Shown here piece after piece: positions 35,459 through 45,428 of a stretch of 64,000 bases of DNA; position 1 is the first letter of the stretch, and the number at the start of each line of letters is the position of its first letter. This stretch comes from Gorillibacterium massiliense (GTDB lineage Bacteria > Bacillota > Bacilli > Paenibacillales > NBRC-103111). The stretch spans positions 1 to 64,000 of the forward strand of contig NZ_CBQR020000153.1 in assembly GCF_000455485.1 (NCBI RefSeq), read 5' to 3'. The translations under genes and the position numbers were made by a program. The notes below the pieces were generated by a model. It saw only the letters and a list, made by a program, of their open reading frames with translations, had not been told where the DNA came from and made no database searches.

Positions 35459-37213
35459 TTACTCAGATTTGGCAGCTGTCCATTCCCATTCCATCACAAC
35501 CTTTAAGCCTTCGGGTTGATGGGATTCAAAACGCAGCCTGGCGGTAGGACCAAAATGCAGCTGTAGCCGTTGCTGGATGTTCCATAAAGCGCAGCCTTCC
35601 TCCTCGGAGGGAGGCTTGGAGATTGCCGTTACCAGCTTGCTCAGCTCCTCCGGGGTCATGCCCACGCCGTTATCGGAAACGATCAGGCGGCAGAAGCGGT
35701 TGTCCTGCTCGGCAGAGATTTGCACCCAGCCGTCCTCCAGTTTGTGATCGAGGCCGTGAACGATGGCGTTTTCCACCAAGGGCTGTAAAAGCAGCCGGGG
35801 AATGGTCATATCTTGGATTTCCTCGGGAATCTCCACTGCATAATCGAAGCGCTGCAAGTGCAGCTTTTGGATTTCCAGATAACTGACGATCAACTGAAGC
35901 TCCTCGCGGATGGTGGTCGTCTGTTTTTCTACCCGTGTCGAATAGCGGTAATACTTGCTCAAATGCATCGCCAGATCCATGACGGATTCCTTTTCGCCGA
36001 GTCGGGTAAGGCTGCGGATCATCGCGAAGCTGTTGTATAGAAAATGGGGGTTGATCTGGGACTGCAGCTGCTTCAAGTTGGCTTCCCGGGAGCGCAGTTG
36101 CTCGGCGTACACCTTATCGATCAACTCTTCGATTTCCGCCGACATTTCGTTAAAGCGATGGAACAGGAAGGAGAACTCATTGTTACCCCGCACTCGGATC
36201 CGGTTAGAATAGTTGCCTTTGCGCAGCATTTGGACGCTGCGGATCAGTTCGCGAATCGGCACGTGGACATTCATGTACAGCATGAAAGCTGCTACGACAC
36301 CGAGAGTGAACAGTACAGCCAACGATCCGTAAAACAGGGTATTGCTTTTGCTGATCGGTTGCAGCACTTCGCTCAGCGGTTCCGCTTCGATAACCTGCCA
36401 GCCTAGGGTGGCGATGGGGGCGCTGTTGACGAGGAACCTTTTTCCGTCGACCTTCAAGGTTAGGTTCTCGGAATCCGACAACCCTTTGGTTCCTCCCGCC
36501 TGGATCAGGCTGCCGATGACGTCACCATCGGAGGAATCGCCGCTAATCACTTCACCGTTGGGCCCGTAGAAAAACAGTTCTCCTTTGCCCCCCGCTTTAT
36601 ATTTTTCCAGCATCTTTCCCAGTTCTGAAGCCGGGAAAGCAATTTCGACGATAATGCCGGAGTTGGCATCGGCGGACGCCTGTTTCAACACGATGTGCTT
36701 GATGAACGTCATTTTGTCACGGGTATACTGATTTCCTTGAACAAAATCGGAGCGCATATACGTCCAACGATTGGGTGACAGTTCTTTTGCCAGCATGTCC
36801 GCATCATAATGCATATTGTTCGTGGAAGAGATCACTTCCTGGCTTTCAGGAAAATAAACGCTAATGCGGGTATCGAGACCGGAGGATGGCGTCAGCAGGC
36901 GGATGCGTTCAAAAAGGGAGAGCTTTTCATTCTGGATTTCGTAGGTCGTATAGAGACTGAGAAAACTGGGGTCGCCGAGCTTTCTTACGTTGCTGTCTTC
37001 GCTTAACAGCATGCCGAGGGTGGATAACAGTTCCACCTTGGAGTTGGCTTCATTGGCGAAATAGGTGAGATCCTTCTTTTTTAACAGCTGGATTTCGTCG
37101 TGAATGACCCCAACGCTGATCTGGTTGGAGGCGCTGTACAAATACAGGATGGGAATGAGCAGCAGGGTGATTAGGAGCACGATTTTGGTGAAAATACTCA
37201 TTTTTATTTTCAT
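35459..37213 (-). CDS. YesM-type sensor histidine kinase
   Basis: 584 aa from ATG 37213 (AAGGATGG before it; an ATG at 37222 lies within the site). Membrane helix (about 8-28), large extracellular dCACHE-like domain (30-280), second helix (about 283-303), HAMP (about 305-360), a His_kinase domain with the acceptor in INPHFLYNSFAMIRSL, and a GHKL ATPase domain (LVENAIVHGLDHK, DNGVGM). It senses an outside ligand, probably a sugar or a loaded binding protein, and phosphorylates the adjacent YesN. Confidence 0.92.
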   Translation of the reverse strand: MKIKMSIFTKIVLLITLLLIPILYLYSASNQISVGVIHDEIQLLKKKDLTYFANEANSKVELLSTLGMLLSEDSNVRKLGDPSFLSLYTTYEIQNEKLSLFERIRLLTPSSGLDTRISVYFPESQEVISSTNNMHYDADMLAKELSPNRWTYMRSDFVQGNQYTRDKMTFIKHIVLKQASADANSGIIVEIAFPASELGKMLEKYKAGGKGELFFYGPNGEVISGDSSDGDVIGSLIQAGGTKGLSDSENLTLKVDGKRFLVNSAPIATLGWQVIEAEPLSEVLQPISKSNTLFYGSLAVLFTLGVVAAFMLYMNVHVPIRELIRSVQMLRKGNYSNRIRVRGNNEFSFLFHRFNEMSAEIEELIDKVYAEQLRSREANLKQLQSQINPHFLYNSFAMIRSLTRLGEKESVMDLAMHLSKYYRYSTRVEKQTTTIREELQLIVSYLEIQKLHLQRFDYAVEIPEEIQDMTIPRLLLQPLVENAIVHGLDHKLEDGWVQISAEQDNRFCRLIVSDNGVGMTPEELSKLVTAISKPPSEEEGCALWNIQQRLQLHFGPTARLRFESHQPEGLKVVMEWEWTAAKSE

Positions 37214-37312
37214 GGCTTCCATCCTTCAATGGATAATAAAGTGGCATCATTCTAAAGAATTTGGGGCTATCTGCTAACCAAGCGTCATTCTATAATTTTA
37301 ATACAAAGTATA

Positions 37313-37330
37313 CGATAAACGATCTTATCG
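37313..37330. promoter_or_regulatory. Palindrome in the divergent control region
   Basis: CGATAA-N6-TTATCG (37313-37318 with 37325-37330), 43 nt before the permease gene and 17 nt downstream of a TATAAT (37291-37296) with no good -35. Candidate regulator site for the transporter operon. Confidence 0.35.
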
Positions 37331-37372
37331 CCTTTGGGAATACGGATTTTAGAGAGAAAGGATTAGGACCAA

Positions 37373-38341
37373 ATGGAGATTAAAGAAACAATCCCGAGCT
37401 ACTCACCGGTAGCCGGCGGAAGCGCAACGTTGGCCCGACCAAGGAAATTCAAGGCCTTGCGGAAAAGCTGGCCGCTCCACGTCATGCTGCTGCCAACAGT
37501 ACTTATACTAATTATTTTCGCTTATGTACCGATGGGTGGCCTCATCATGGCCTTCGAAAATTACAAGCCAATCACGGGAATGTTACATTCGAAATGGGTT
37601 GGACTGGAACACTTTCGGTTCATGTTCACCTATCCGGACAGCAAGCAGGTCATTATCAATACCCTTGTGATCGCCTGCATGAAGTTCGTGAGCAACCTAA
37701 TCGTTCCCTTCGTCATTGCGCTGCTGCTTAACGAAGTGCGCAACCGGAAATTTAAGCGTTCCGTACAGACGCTGATTTACATGCCTTATTTTATTTCTTG
37801 GGTTATTCTTGGTGCTATTCTAACCGACATGCTCAGCAGCGACGGCCTGGTCAATAAAATGCTGATGGATTGGTTCCACATGTCGCCGGTGCTTTTCATG
37901 GGCAATGGAACCATCTACCGCTTCACGTTGGTGTTTAGCGATACGTGGCAGACCTTCGGTTATAATACGATTATTTATTTGGCCGCGCTGGCTGGGGTTA
38001 ATCCGAACTTGTACGAGGCTGCGGAAGTGGACGGCGCAACCCGTTGGAAACAAACGCTGCATATCACCATTCCTTCGATCATGCCGACGGCGATCGTCGT
38101 TGCCACATTGGCGCTTGGCGGTATTTTGAATGCAGGCTTTGATCAGATCTTCAACACCTATAACCCGTTGGTTTACGCCAAGGGCGATATCATCGACACC
38201 TTCGTTTACCGCATGGGGATTCTTGGCGGACAGTTCAGCTTCGGGACGGCCATGGGCCTGTTCAAGTCCTTCGTCGGCATGCTCCTAATCATCACATCCT
38301 ATTGGATGGCCAAAAAATTCGCGAAATACAGCATCTTTTAA
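37373..38341 (+). CDS. Sugar ABC transporter permease, LplB-type
   Basis: 322 aa, six membrane helices. Typical MalF/LplB-class features: VLIIFAYVPMGGLIMAFENYKP, NTLVIACMKFV, IPSIMPTAIVVATLALGGILN and the EAA loop YEAAEVDGATRWKQTLHITIPS that contacts the ATPase. Forms the inner-membrane channel with the next gene product. No ATPase is encoded here; as usual for this class a shared MsmX-like ATPase elsewhere must power it. Confidence 0.92.
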   Translation: MEIKETIPSYSPVAGGSATLARPRKFKALRKSWPLHVMLLPTVLILIIFAYVPMGGLIMAFENYKPITGMLHSKWVGLEHFRFMFTYPDSKQVIINTLVIACMKFVSNLIVPFVIALLLNEVRNRKFKRSVQTLIYMPYFISWVILGAILTDMLSSDGLVNKMLMDWFHMSPVLFMGNGTIYRFTLVFSDTWQTFGYNTIIYLAALAGVNPNLYEAAEVDGATRWKQTLHITIPSIMPTAIVVATLALGGILNAGFDQIFNTYNPLVYAKGDIIDTFVYRMGILGGQFSFGTAMGLFKSFVGMLLIITSYWMAKKFAKYSIF

Positions 38342-38354
38342 AGGGGGATAGAGA

Positions 38355-39233
38355 ATGTACCACAAAACACCAGCGTACCGTACGTTTACCGTATTCAACT
38401 ACCTTATTTTGGGCTTGGCCGGACTTCTCTGCCTGTTGCCCCTTGTTCACATATTAGCCGTCAGTTTCAGCGCCAAGGCGCCGGCCGACAACCATCTGGT
38501 CGGTATGATCCCGGTAGACTTTAACTGGACTTCCTATCAAAAAACGATCAATAATCCAAACTTTGTTCACGCGTTAGGGATTTCGGTTTTCAGGACAATC
38601 CTCGGCGTATCGATTACAATGTTTGAGATTACCTTAGCGGCCTATGCGCTTTCCAAAAGCAAGCTGGAGTTCCGCAGCCGGAATATTTATTTGTGGTTTA
38701 TCGTTTTCACGATGCTGTTCAGTGGGGGATTGATCCCCTCTTACCTCTTGATTCGTAAGCTGCATCTGGTGAACACCATCTGGGCGCTTGTGCTTCCGCA
38801 ATCCGTAGCCGTCTTCAGCCTGATCCTGCTGATGAACTTCTTCCGTGCTACGCCGAAGGAGCTGGAGGAATCGGCGATGATTGAAGGGGCGGGATATTTC
38901 CGCACATTGGTTCGGGTTGTGCTGCCGATCTCGCTGCCATCGCTTGCAACTATGACTCTGTTATCCATTGTCGGGAACTGGAACGAATGGTTCAGTGGCT
39001 TGATTTACATCAACGATTATCGTAACTATCCGATGGCTACTTTCTTGCAGACGATTATCGTCCAGCAGGATTTCAGTAAAATTAATCCAAATGCGACGGA
39101 GATGGCGTTAATATCTACCCGGACGGTAAAATCTGCGCAAATCTTCATTGCTATGCTTCCTGTCCTGATGGTTTATCCATTCCTGCAGCGGTACTTTGTG
39201 ACAGGTCTCGTGCTTGGAGCCGTCAAAGAGTAG
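38355..39233 (+). CDS. Sugar ABC transporter permease, YtcP/LplC-type
   Basis: 292 aa, six membrane helices, with the EAA loop EESAMIEGAGYFRTLVRVVLPIS and the NEWFSGLIYINDYRNYPMATFLQ stretch typical of YtcP/LplC. Starts 13 nt after the first permease behind AAAGGGGGAT. Second half of the channel for an oligosaccharide. Confidence 0.92.
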   Translation: MYHKTPAYRTFTVFNYLILGLAGLLCLLPLVHILAVSFSAKAPADNHLVGMIPVDFNWTSYQKTINNPNFVHALGISVFRTILGVSITMFEITLAAYALSKSKLEFRSRNIYLWFIVFTMLFSGGLIPSYLLIRKLHLVNTIWALVLPQSVAVFSLILLMNFFRATPKELEESAMIEGAGYFRTLVRVVLPISLPSLATMTLLSIVGNWNEWFSGLIYINDYRNYPMATFLQTIIVQQDFSKINPNATEMALISTRTVKSAQIFIAMLPVLMVYPFLQRYFVTGLVLGAVKE

Positions 39234-39288
39234 TGGATGAATTTGATCATTTAGATAACAAATTGGCATACAAGTAAAAATTAGGGCA

Positions 39289-39338
39289 TTCCAAGCCCGA
39301 TATGTCGGATTTATAGTGTAGTTGTGATAACGATTTCA
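39289..39338 (+). promoter_or_regulatory. Possible internal promoter with a CcpA cre site
   Basis: TTCCAA (39289-39294), 17 nt, TATAGT (39312-39317), then TGATAACGATTTCA (39325-39338), which matches the cre core TGWAANCGNTNWCA at all but one fixed position. It lies 28 nt before the binding-protein gene and suggests glucose repression. Confidence 0.45.
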
Positions 39339-39365
39339 AAAAAATGAATTGGGGGAATACGGTAC

Positions 39366-41126
39366 ATGAAGAAGCTTCGCAAATCTGTGGCTGCGTCACT
39401 AGCACTCGTTCTCAGCATGAGCGCGCTTGCAGCTTGCTCGAAGGACAAGAAAGATGACGCGTCCTCAACACCTGCACCTGCATCGACAACGAAAAGTTCC
39501 ACAGCTCCGACCAATGCATCGGGCGGTGCGGATGAAACCGGGTTCAAAGACGGTAAATATGATCCGCCTATCACGATTTCCAGTGTAAAGGGTGTGAACA
39601 TTAACGCCCGCTACAAAAAAGGCGAAACCATTGAAGACAACATCGAATCCAGAACCATTTCCAAAGAACTGGGCTTGGACGTCAAGTACGACTGGACCGT
39701 AACGGACACTAATGACGCCTATAAGACCAAGCTTCGTCTGATGCTCTCTTCCGGCGACAAAATGCCTGATGTGGTTGCATGGCGCGGTGATGACGACACG
39801 ACCAACATGTTGATCGACTCCGGTCAGTTCATGTCCGTAAACGAACTGTTCGATAAATATGCCGGCGACAAGTACAAAGCAGCCGTAAACGTCGATTCGG
39901 ACATGTGGATGAAAGTAACGAGAGACGGCAAGAAGATGGCGCTGCCGATTACCGACTACGCCTACAATGACGATATGGTGCTCTGGCTTCGTGAAGACTG
40001 GATGCAAAAGCTGAATCTGCAAGCTCCGAAAACACTGGCCGATTTCGAAAACATTATGGATGCTTTCGTGAACAAAGATCCGGACGGTGATGGCAAGAAA
40101 GATACGTACGGTCTGGCTCTCGGCTTCAAAACCACCTTCAACAACTGGATGACCGACGCCGCATGGCTATTCGGCGAATTCGGAACCATGCCGGAACAGT
40201 GGAACAAGCTGGCTGACGGCACCCTGGAATATGGCTCCATCGACCCAGGCGCCAAGCAAGCCGTATCGAAGCTGAAAGATTGGATGGATAAAGGCTACAT
40301 CTCAAAAGACGCCGGCCTGAAAGATGAAATCGGTGGCATGGAGCTCTTCACCAAAGGTCAAGCTGGTGCCGTCGTTGGCCGCAACTGGCTGCCTGACTGG
40401 CCGCTTGGAGACCTGACCGCCCTGAACCCGAACGCCAAGTACAAAGCTTATCCGATTCCTGTTGGTCCTGACGGCAAGATCGGTACCGGCAGCGGCGCAC
40501 CGCCTGTAAACGGCTTCCTCTTTGTGAACAAAAACGCCAAGCACCCGGAAGCGATTATTCGTTACTACAACTGGCTGTTTGATAACATTTCCGACCCGCA
40601 AGTTGGCAGCAAATACGAAAACGGCTTCGCCGAAGGCTACGACTGGGCAAAACTGCCGGATGGAACCATCACCAAGGATCCGAAAGCCCATCCGGAACTG
40701 TTCCCGAATAACGTGGACGAATTCTTGACCGATCCGGCTACTTACAGTTTGACTTACGACGGCGCCCGTATTCCAACGCAATATGCAGATGCTTTGACCA
40801 AATTGGCTAACGGCGGCACACCGGAAACGCCTTACGAAAAAATGGCCGCTGGTATCCGTAAGAAAGAAAATATCGACGCCATGAAGATCGTCATGGACCA
40901 AAAAGATATTCGAATGAAGAACTACTTTATGGGACCGTTGACAGATACGATGACCAGCAAGAATGAGCTGTTGAAGAAAATGGTTCTTGAAACCTATAAC
41001 AAGGTCATCTACGGTCAAGCTTCCATTGACGAGTTCGACAAGATGGTAGAAAACTGGAAGAAGTCCGGCGGCGACACTATTACCAAGGAAGTCAACGACT
41101 GGTACAAATCCGTTCAAACTAAATAA
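39366..41126 (+). CDS. Extracellular solute-binding lipoprotein (LplA/YtcQ-type, family 1)
   Basis: 586 aa. Signal peptide and lipobox LAAC (Cys about 24), S/T/A linker, then a two-lobed binding fold: VKYDWTVTDTNDAYKTKLRLMLSSGDKMPDVVAW, LPITDYAYNDDMVLWLREDWMQKL, DPDGDGKKDTYGLALG, GQAGAVVGRNWLPDWPLGDL. It catches the sugar outside for the two permeases. A hairpin behind it separates the transporter genes from the enzyme genes. Its large size is normal for LplA/YtcQ proteins, which take oligosaccharides. Confidence 0.93.
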   Translation: MKKLRKSVAASLALVLSMSALAACSKDKKDDASSTPAPASTTKSSTAPTNASGGADETGFKDGKYDPPITISSVKGVNINARYKKGETIEDNIESRTISKELGLDVKYDWTVTDTNDAYKTKLRLMLSSGDKMPDVVAWRGDDDTTNMLIDSGQFMSVNELFDKYAGDKYKAAVNVDSDMWMKVTRDGKKMALPITDYAYNDDMVLWLREDWMQKLNLQAPKTLADFENIMDAFVNKDPDGDGKKDTYGLALGFKTTFNNWMTDAAWLFGEFGTMPEQWNKLADGTLEYGSIDPGAKQAVSKLKDWMDKGYISKDAGLKDEIGGMELFTKGQAGAVVGRNWLPDWPLGDLTALNPNAKYKAYPIPVGPDGKIGTGSGAPPVNGFLFVNKNAKHPEAIIRYYNWLFDNISDPQVGSKYENGFAEGYDWAKLPDGTITKDPKAHPELFPNNVDEFLTDPATYSLTYDGARIPTQYADALTKLANGGTPETPYEKMAAGIRKKENIDAMKIVMDQKDIRMKNYFMGPLTDTMTSKNELLKKMVLETYNKVIYGQASIDEFDKMVENWKKSGGDTITKEVNDWYKSVQTK

Positions 41127-41149
41127 TGTAAAGTTTCATGCAGGAAGAG

Positions 41150-41186
41150 AAAACTGTGAAGAGATACCCTCTCTTCACAGTTTTGT
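41150..41186 (+). terminator. Hairpin behind the binding-protein gene
   Basis: Perfect 14-bp stem AAAACTGTGAAGAG / CTCTTCACAGTTTT (41150-41163 with 41171-41184). Terminator or mRNA-stabilising element inside the operon. Confidence 0.75.
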
Positions 41187-41222
41187 TGTAGATCGAAAAG
41201 TCCGAAATCGGAGGAGAGAACC

Positions 41223-42560
41223 ATGAAAGAGACAATTCGCGTGATTCAAACGGTAAAGGACAATGGAGATCGCTTTACTGAAAAAGCCAATTTGCAGTGG
41301 AAGAGCGGGGCATCGGATCAACCGGTGAAGCTGGAGTTGAACGGTGAAATCCGCTTCCAACGCATCATGGGCTTTGGTGGCGCTTTTACTGAAGCGGCTG
41401 CCACGACTTTGGCCAAGATCAGCCCAGAATTGCGTGCGGAAGTCATCCGCAACTATTATCACCCGACCGAAGGATTAGGGTATACGCTGGGAAGAACCCA
41501 TATTCACAGCTGTGACTTTGCTTTGGGTAACTATACTTATGTAGCAGAGAATGACGAGAAGCTGGAAACCTTCGATATTTCTCATGAAAAAGAATACGTC
41601 ATCCCGATGATCAAGGATGCCATGCGGGAAGCGGGCCAGCCTTTGACGGTGCTGTCTTCGCCCTGGAGCCCCCCGGCTTGGATGAAAACGAACGGCGAGA
41701 TGAACAATGGCGGTAAACTGAAGCCGGAATTTCGTGCCGCATGGGCGCGCTATTTTGCTAAATACATTAGAGCGATGGCAGCGGAAGGAATCGACGTCTG
41801 GGGCGTAACGGTGCAAAATGAACCGGAAGCGACGCAAACCTGGGATTCCTGCCGGTATTCGGCTGAGGAAGAACGGGATTTTGTCCGGGACTATCTCGGC
41901 CCGATTCTAGCGGAAGAAGGATACGGCGACAAGGCCATTGTTATCGTCGATCACAATCGGGACTTGCTGCCGGATCGGCCGGAACGAATTTTGTCCGATC
42001 CTGAAGCCGCTCGTTACATATGGGGAACCGGCATTCACTGGTACGTGTCCGAGGAATTTGAAAATTTATCCAAAGTGCATGACGCATTCCCTAATAAACA
42101 TTTGCTGTTTACGGAAGGCTGTATTGAAGGAGGAGTGCAACCGGGGTCTTGGGCTACGGGAGAACGGTATGGCCGCAACATTATTGGTGATCTGAACAAC
42201 TGGCTGGAAGGCTGGTTGGACTGGAACCTGGCCCTAAATGAATTTGGCGGACCGAATCATGTCGGCAACTATTGCGATGCGCCTGTGATTGCCGATACGG
42301 TGACCGGCGAAGTTCGGTACAACAGTTCCTTCTATTATATCGGCCATTTCAGCAAGTACATCCGCCCAGGCGCCGAGCGCATCCGCTGCAAGCAGAACTC
42401 GCCGCTGCTGCAATCCACTGCCTTCATCAATGAAGACGGAACGATTGCCGTCGTTGTGATGAATGTTCAGGATGCGCCGGTAAAATTCGCATTGACTCAC
42501 GGCGGTCTGGCCAGCGAGACGGAAGTCCCGGCTCACTCCATTACGACGTACTTGTTTTAA
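41223..42560 (+). CDS. Cytoplasmic glycoside hydrolase family 30 enzyme
   Basis: 445 aa with no signal peptide. TIM barrel plus C-terminal beta domain of GH30 (glucosylceramidase family): MGFGGAFTEAAATTL near the N terminus, SSPWSPPAWMKTNGEM, acid/base Glu in VTVQNEPEATQTW (about 200), nucleophile Glu in LLFTEGCIEGG (about 300). GH30 enzymes cleave beta-glucosides, beta-1,6-glucans, xylosides and others; the cytoplasmic site means it acts on imported oligosaccharide. Between the transporter and a GH94 phosphorylase, so beta-gluco-oligosaccharide is the simplest guess. ATG 41223 after GGAGGAGAG. Confidence 0.88.
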   Translation: MKETIRVIQTVKDNGDRFTEKANLQWKSGASDQPVKLELNGEIRFQRIMGFGGAFTEAAATTLAKISPELRAEVIRNYYHPTEGLGYTLGRTHIHSCDFALGNYTYVAENDEKLETFDISHEKEYVIPMIKDAMREAGQPLTVLSSPWSPPAWMKTNGEMNNGGKLKPEFRAAWARYFAKYIRAMAAEGIDVWGVTVQNEPEATQTWDSCRYSAEEERDFVRDYLGPILAEEGYGDKAIVIVDHNRDLLPDRPERILSDPEAARYIWGTGIHWYVSEEFENLSKVHDAFPNKHLLFTEGCIEGGVQPGSWATGERYGRNIIGDLNNWLEGWLDWNLALNEFGGPNHVGNYCDAPVIADTVTGEVRYNSSFYYIGHFSKYIRPGAERIRCKQNSPLLQSTAFINEDGTIAVVVMNVQDAPVKFALTHGGLASETEVPAHSITTYLF

Positions 42561-42618
42561 TCCGGTATATCTGGCATCGAGCAAAACCGCATAACTTGAA
42601 TAGAGAGGAAGTAGAACC

Positions 42619-45363
42619 TTGGATAAGGAGAAGATCAGCAAGAAGTGGGAATTCAAAGGAGATGGGCGATTCACCCTGTCGCAGCCGGATCGTTCCCGGT
42701 ATTTGTATTTTCCACTCGTCAATGAGAGCGGCATGATGTCGACGATTACGCCGGTTTTGCATGGACATATTACGACGGGGCAAAACCATTTCTGGATGGA
42801 GCCGGTTTCGGCGGAAACGCTCCACAATCACCGGGGTGCCCGGAACTTCTGGTGCCTGCTGAACGGCAAGGACGTATGGTCCGCAACCGGCAATTCGCCA
42901 GAGCAATCGGTGGACCGGTTGAAGCCGGAGTCTGTGGAAAAGGTTAGTTTGGAAGCAGGCTTTCTCTGGCATAAAGTAACCCGCGAGAATAAGAGCCTTG
43001 GCATCCGCTCGGAAATCGTCAACTTCGTTCCCTCCGGCGGCGAACAAGCCGAGCTGATGAAGGTGACGCTCACCAACATCGGGGAATCTGATCTTGCGAT
43101 TACGCCTACTGCGGCAATTCCTTTCTATGCCCGTTCGGCAACGGACATCCGCGATCATCGTCACGTCACGTCGCTGCTGCACCGGATCTATACGTCCGGC
43201 AGCGGCATGGAAGTGTTCCCCACCTTGTCTTTCGACGAACGGGGTCACAAGCTGAACGATACGAGCTATGCCCTAGTAAGCCGTGATGAGGAAGGCAATC
43301 CGCCGGTGGGATTCTTCCCGATCGTCGAAGATTTCATCGGCGATGGCGGTTCCCTCGACTGGCCGGAAGCTGTCGTGTTGAACCGCGAGCCTCATGCGGT
43401 CGGGGAAACCTACACCGAGGGTTATGAAGCGGTGGGTGCACTCCGGTACGCAGAGACGTCGTTGAAACCGGGCGAGTCCCGCTCCTACTATCTGGCCATG
43501 ATCATCGGAGAGGACCGTACTAACTTGGAAGCGGCGGCGGCTAGCTACTGCTCGGAGCATGAATTTCAGGCGCTTCTCGCGCGAACGGAAAAGTTTTGGC
43601 AGGAGAAGCTGTCCCGCTTTCAGGTTCATACCGCTGACGAAAAGTTCAATCAATGGATGCTGTGGGTGACGATTCAGCCTTATCTGCGGCGCTATTACGG
43701 AAATTCCTTCTTACCGCACCACGACTACGGAAAAGGCGGCCGCGGCTGGCGCGATTTGTGGCAGGATTGTTTGGCGCTCCTGATGATGGAGCCCAATGAA
43801 GTGCGGGGGCTATTGGTGGACAACTTTGCCGGCGTCCGCTCCGACGGCTCCAATGCCACTATCATCGGATCGAAGCCAGGCGAGTTTATTGCCGACCGCA
43901 ACGGCATCTCCCGGGTTTGGATGGATCACGGCGTTTGGCCGTTCCTCACCACCCGGCTTTATATTGAACAAAGTGGAGACTTCGCCTTTCTGCTGGAGGA
44001 TCAAGCCTATTTTAAGGATGCTCAGTTGAAGCGGGCAAAGGCGCTGGACAGCGAATGGAAGCCAGCCGCCGGCACGCTGCTGAAAGATCAAGCGGGCGAG
44101 ACCTACCAGGGAACGTTGCTGGAGCATCTGCTGCTGCAGCATCTCGTTCCATTCTTCCACGTCGGCGAGCATAATAATATTTTGCTGGAAGGCGCTGACT
44201 GGAACGACGGCATGGACATGGCGACGATAAAAGGCGAGAGCGTCACGTTCACTGCCCAATACGGCGGTAACATGCGGGATATCGCCGCGCTTCTCGAACA
44301 GTGGTCGGGCAAAGGTGGGCCAGCTCAAGTGGCGCTCATGGAAGAGATGTTGATGCTTCTGGATACGGTAGGATCGGCGGCTGCAGCGGTTTCTTATGAT
44401 TCCGTTTCCGCGAAAAGGGAGCTTTTGGATAAGTATTTCAACGCGACGGGAAGCCGGGTTTCCGGCCGGAAAGTTCAAGTGAACGTAGCCGATCTGATCG
44501 CCGATCTGCGTGCAAAAGCGGACTGGACCGCCGCACACTTGCGGAAGCAGGAATGGATCGAAAACGCCGCCGGACACCGCTGGTTCAACGGCTATTATGA
44601 TAATGACGGAGCCGCCGTGGAAGGCGACAACCCTCTGGGCGTGCGGATGACCCTGACCGGTCAAGTCTTCCCGATCATGTCTGGCACGGCGACGGATGAG
44701 CAGGTGTCAGATATCGTACAGGCTGTCGATGCCTATCTGCTGGACCCGAAAATCGGCTACCGGCTCAACTCCAATTTCCACGGCATTCAGCTTAACCTGG
44801 GCCGCTGCTTTGGTTTTGCCTTTGGGCATAAGGAGAACGGCGCCATGTTCAGCCACATGACGGTAATGTACGCCAACGCCCTCTATCAAAGAGGATTCAC
44901 GGCCAAAGGCCACGACGTGCTGCAATCCATTTACAACCTCGCGTCAGACTACGCAACGAGCGGCATATATCCCGGCGTTCCGGAGTATATCAACGAAAAG
45001 GGCCAAGGGATGTATCACTATCTCACTGGCTCCGCCAGTTGGTATTTGCTTACGGTGCTTACGGAGACGTTCGGCGTTAAGGGCTATGGTGGTGACTTGG
45101 CACTTGAGCCGAAGCTTACGGCGGAGCAGTTTAATGCGGAAGGACGGGCTGCCGTGACCACCCGTTTTGCCGACCGCACCCTTTATGTTGAACTGGTCAA
45201 TAAGGAGCGGAAGGACGCCGGAGAATACGAAGTCCGGAGCGTCAAGCTGAACGGCCAGGATGCGGCTTACGCCACAATCGACGGCGCTGCCGTGCTGAGC
45301 CGGGATTTGCTGCTGGATCTTGCAGACGAGGGTACTCACCGGATTGAAGTAACATTGGCATAA
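42619..45363 (+). CDS. GH94 glycoside phosphorylase (laminaribiose phosphorylase-like candidate)
   Basis: 914 aa from TTG 42619 (AGAGAGGAAG before it). GH94 order: beta-sandwich (about 1-270), linker helices, alpha/alpha barrel with GGRGWRDLWQDCLALLMMEP, general-acid Asp in GADWNDGMDMA (about 535), KHENGAMF-like GHKENGAMFSHM and a C-terminal cap. It splits a disaccharide or oligosaccharide with phosphate into sugar 1-phosphate plus the shorter sugar, saving ATP. The length agrees with Paenibacillus laminaribiose phosphorylase as I remember it and the context (transporter, GH30) fits a beta-glucan dimer, but the linkage is inferred, not seen. Confidence 0.85.
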   Translation: MDKEKISKKWEFKGDGRFTLSQPDRSRYLYFPLVNESGMMSTITPVLHGHITTGQNHFWMEPVSAETLHNHRGARNFWCLLNGKDVWSATGNSPEQSVDRLKPESVEKVSLEAGFLWHKVTRENKSLGIRSEIVNFVPSGGEQAELMKVTLTNIGESDLAITPTAAIPFYARSATDIRDHRHVTSLLHRIYTSGSGMEVFPTLSFDERGHKLNDTSYALVSRDEEGNPPVGFFPIVEDFIGDGGSLDWPEAVVLNREPHAVGETYTEGYEAVGALRYAETSLKPGESRSYYLAMIIGEDRTNLEAAAASYCSEHEFQALLARTEKFWQEKLSRFQVHTADEKFNQWMLWVTIQPYLRRYYGNSFLPHHDYGKGGRGWRDLWQDCLALLMMEPNEVRGLLVDNFAGVRSDGSNATIIGSKPGEFIADRNGISRVWMDHGVWPFLTTRLYIEQSGDFAFLLEDQAYFKDAQLKRAKALDSEWKPAAGTLLKDQAGETYQGTLLEHLLLQHLVPFFHVGEHNNILLEGADWNDGMDMATIKGESVTFTAQYGGNMRDIAALLEQWSGKGGPAQVALMEEMLMLLDTVGSAAAAVSYDSVSAKRELLDKYFNATGSRVSGRKVQVNVADLIADLRAKADWTAAHLRKQEWIENAAGHRWFNGYYDNDGAAVEGDNPLGVRMTLTGQVFPIMSGTATDEQVSDIVQAVDAYLLDPKIGYRLNSNFHGIQLNLGRCFGFAFGHKENGAMFSHMTVMYANALYQRGFTAKGHDVLQSIYNLASDYATSGIYPGVPEYINEKGQGMYHYLTGSASWYLLTVLTETFGVKGYGGDLALEPKLTAEQFNAEGRAAVTTRFADRTLYVELVNKERKDAGEYEVRSVKLNGQDAAYATIDGAAVLSRDLLLDLADEGTHRIEVTLA

Positions 45364-45372
45364 GCGGAATAG

Positions 45373-45418
45373 AAAAACCTGCGGATCTCCCGTATAACCA
45401 GGGGGCCGCAGGTTTTTT
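45373..45418 (+). terminator. Terminator of the sugar-utilisation operon
   Basis: AAAAACCTGCGG / CCGCAGGTTTTT (45373-45384 with 45405-45416), T-run after. Confidence 0.9.
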
Positions 45419-45428
45419 TGACGTATAG

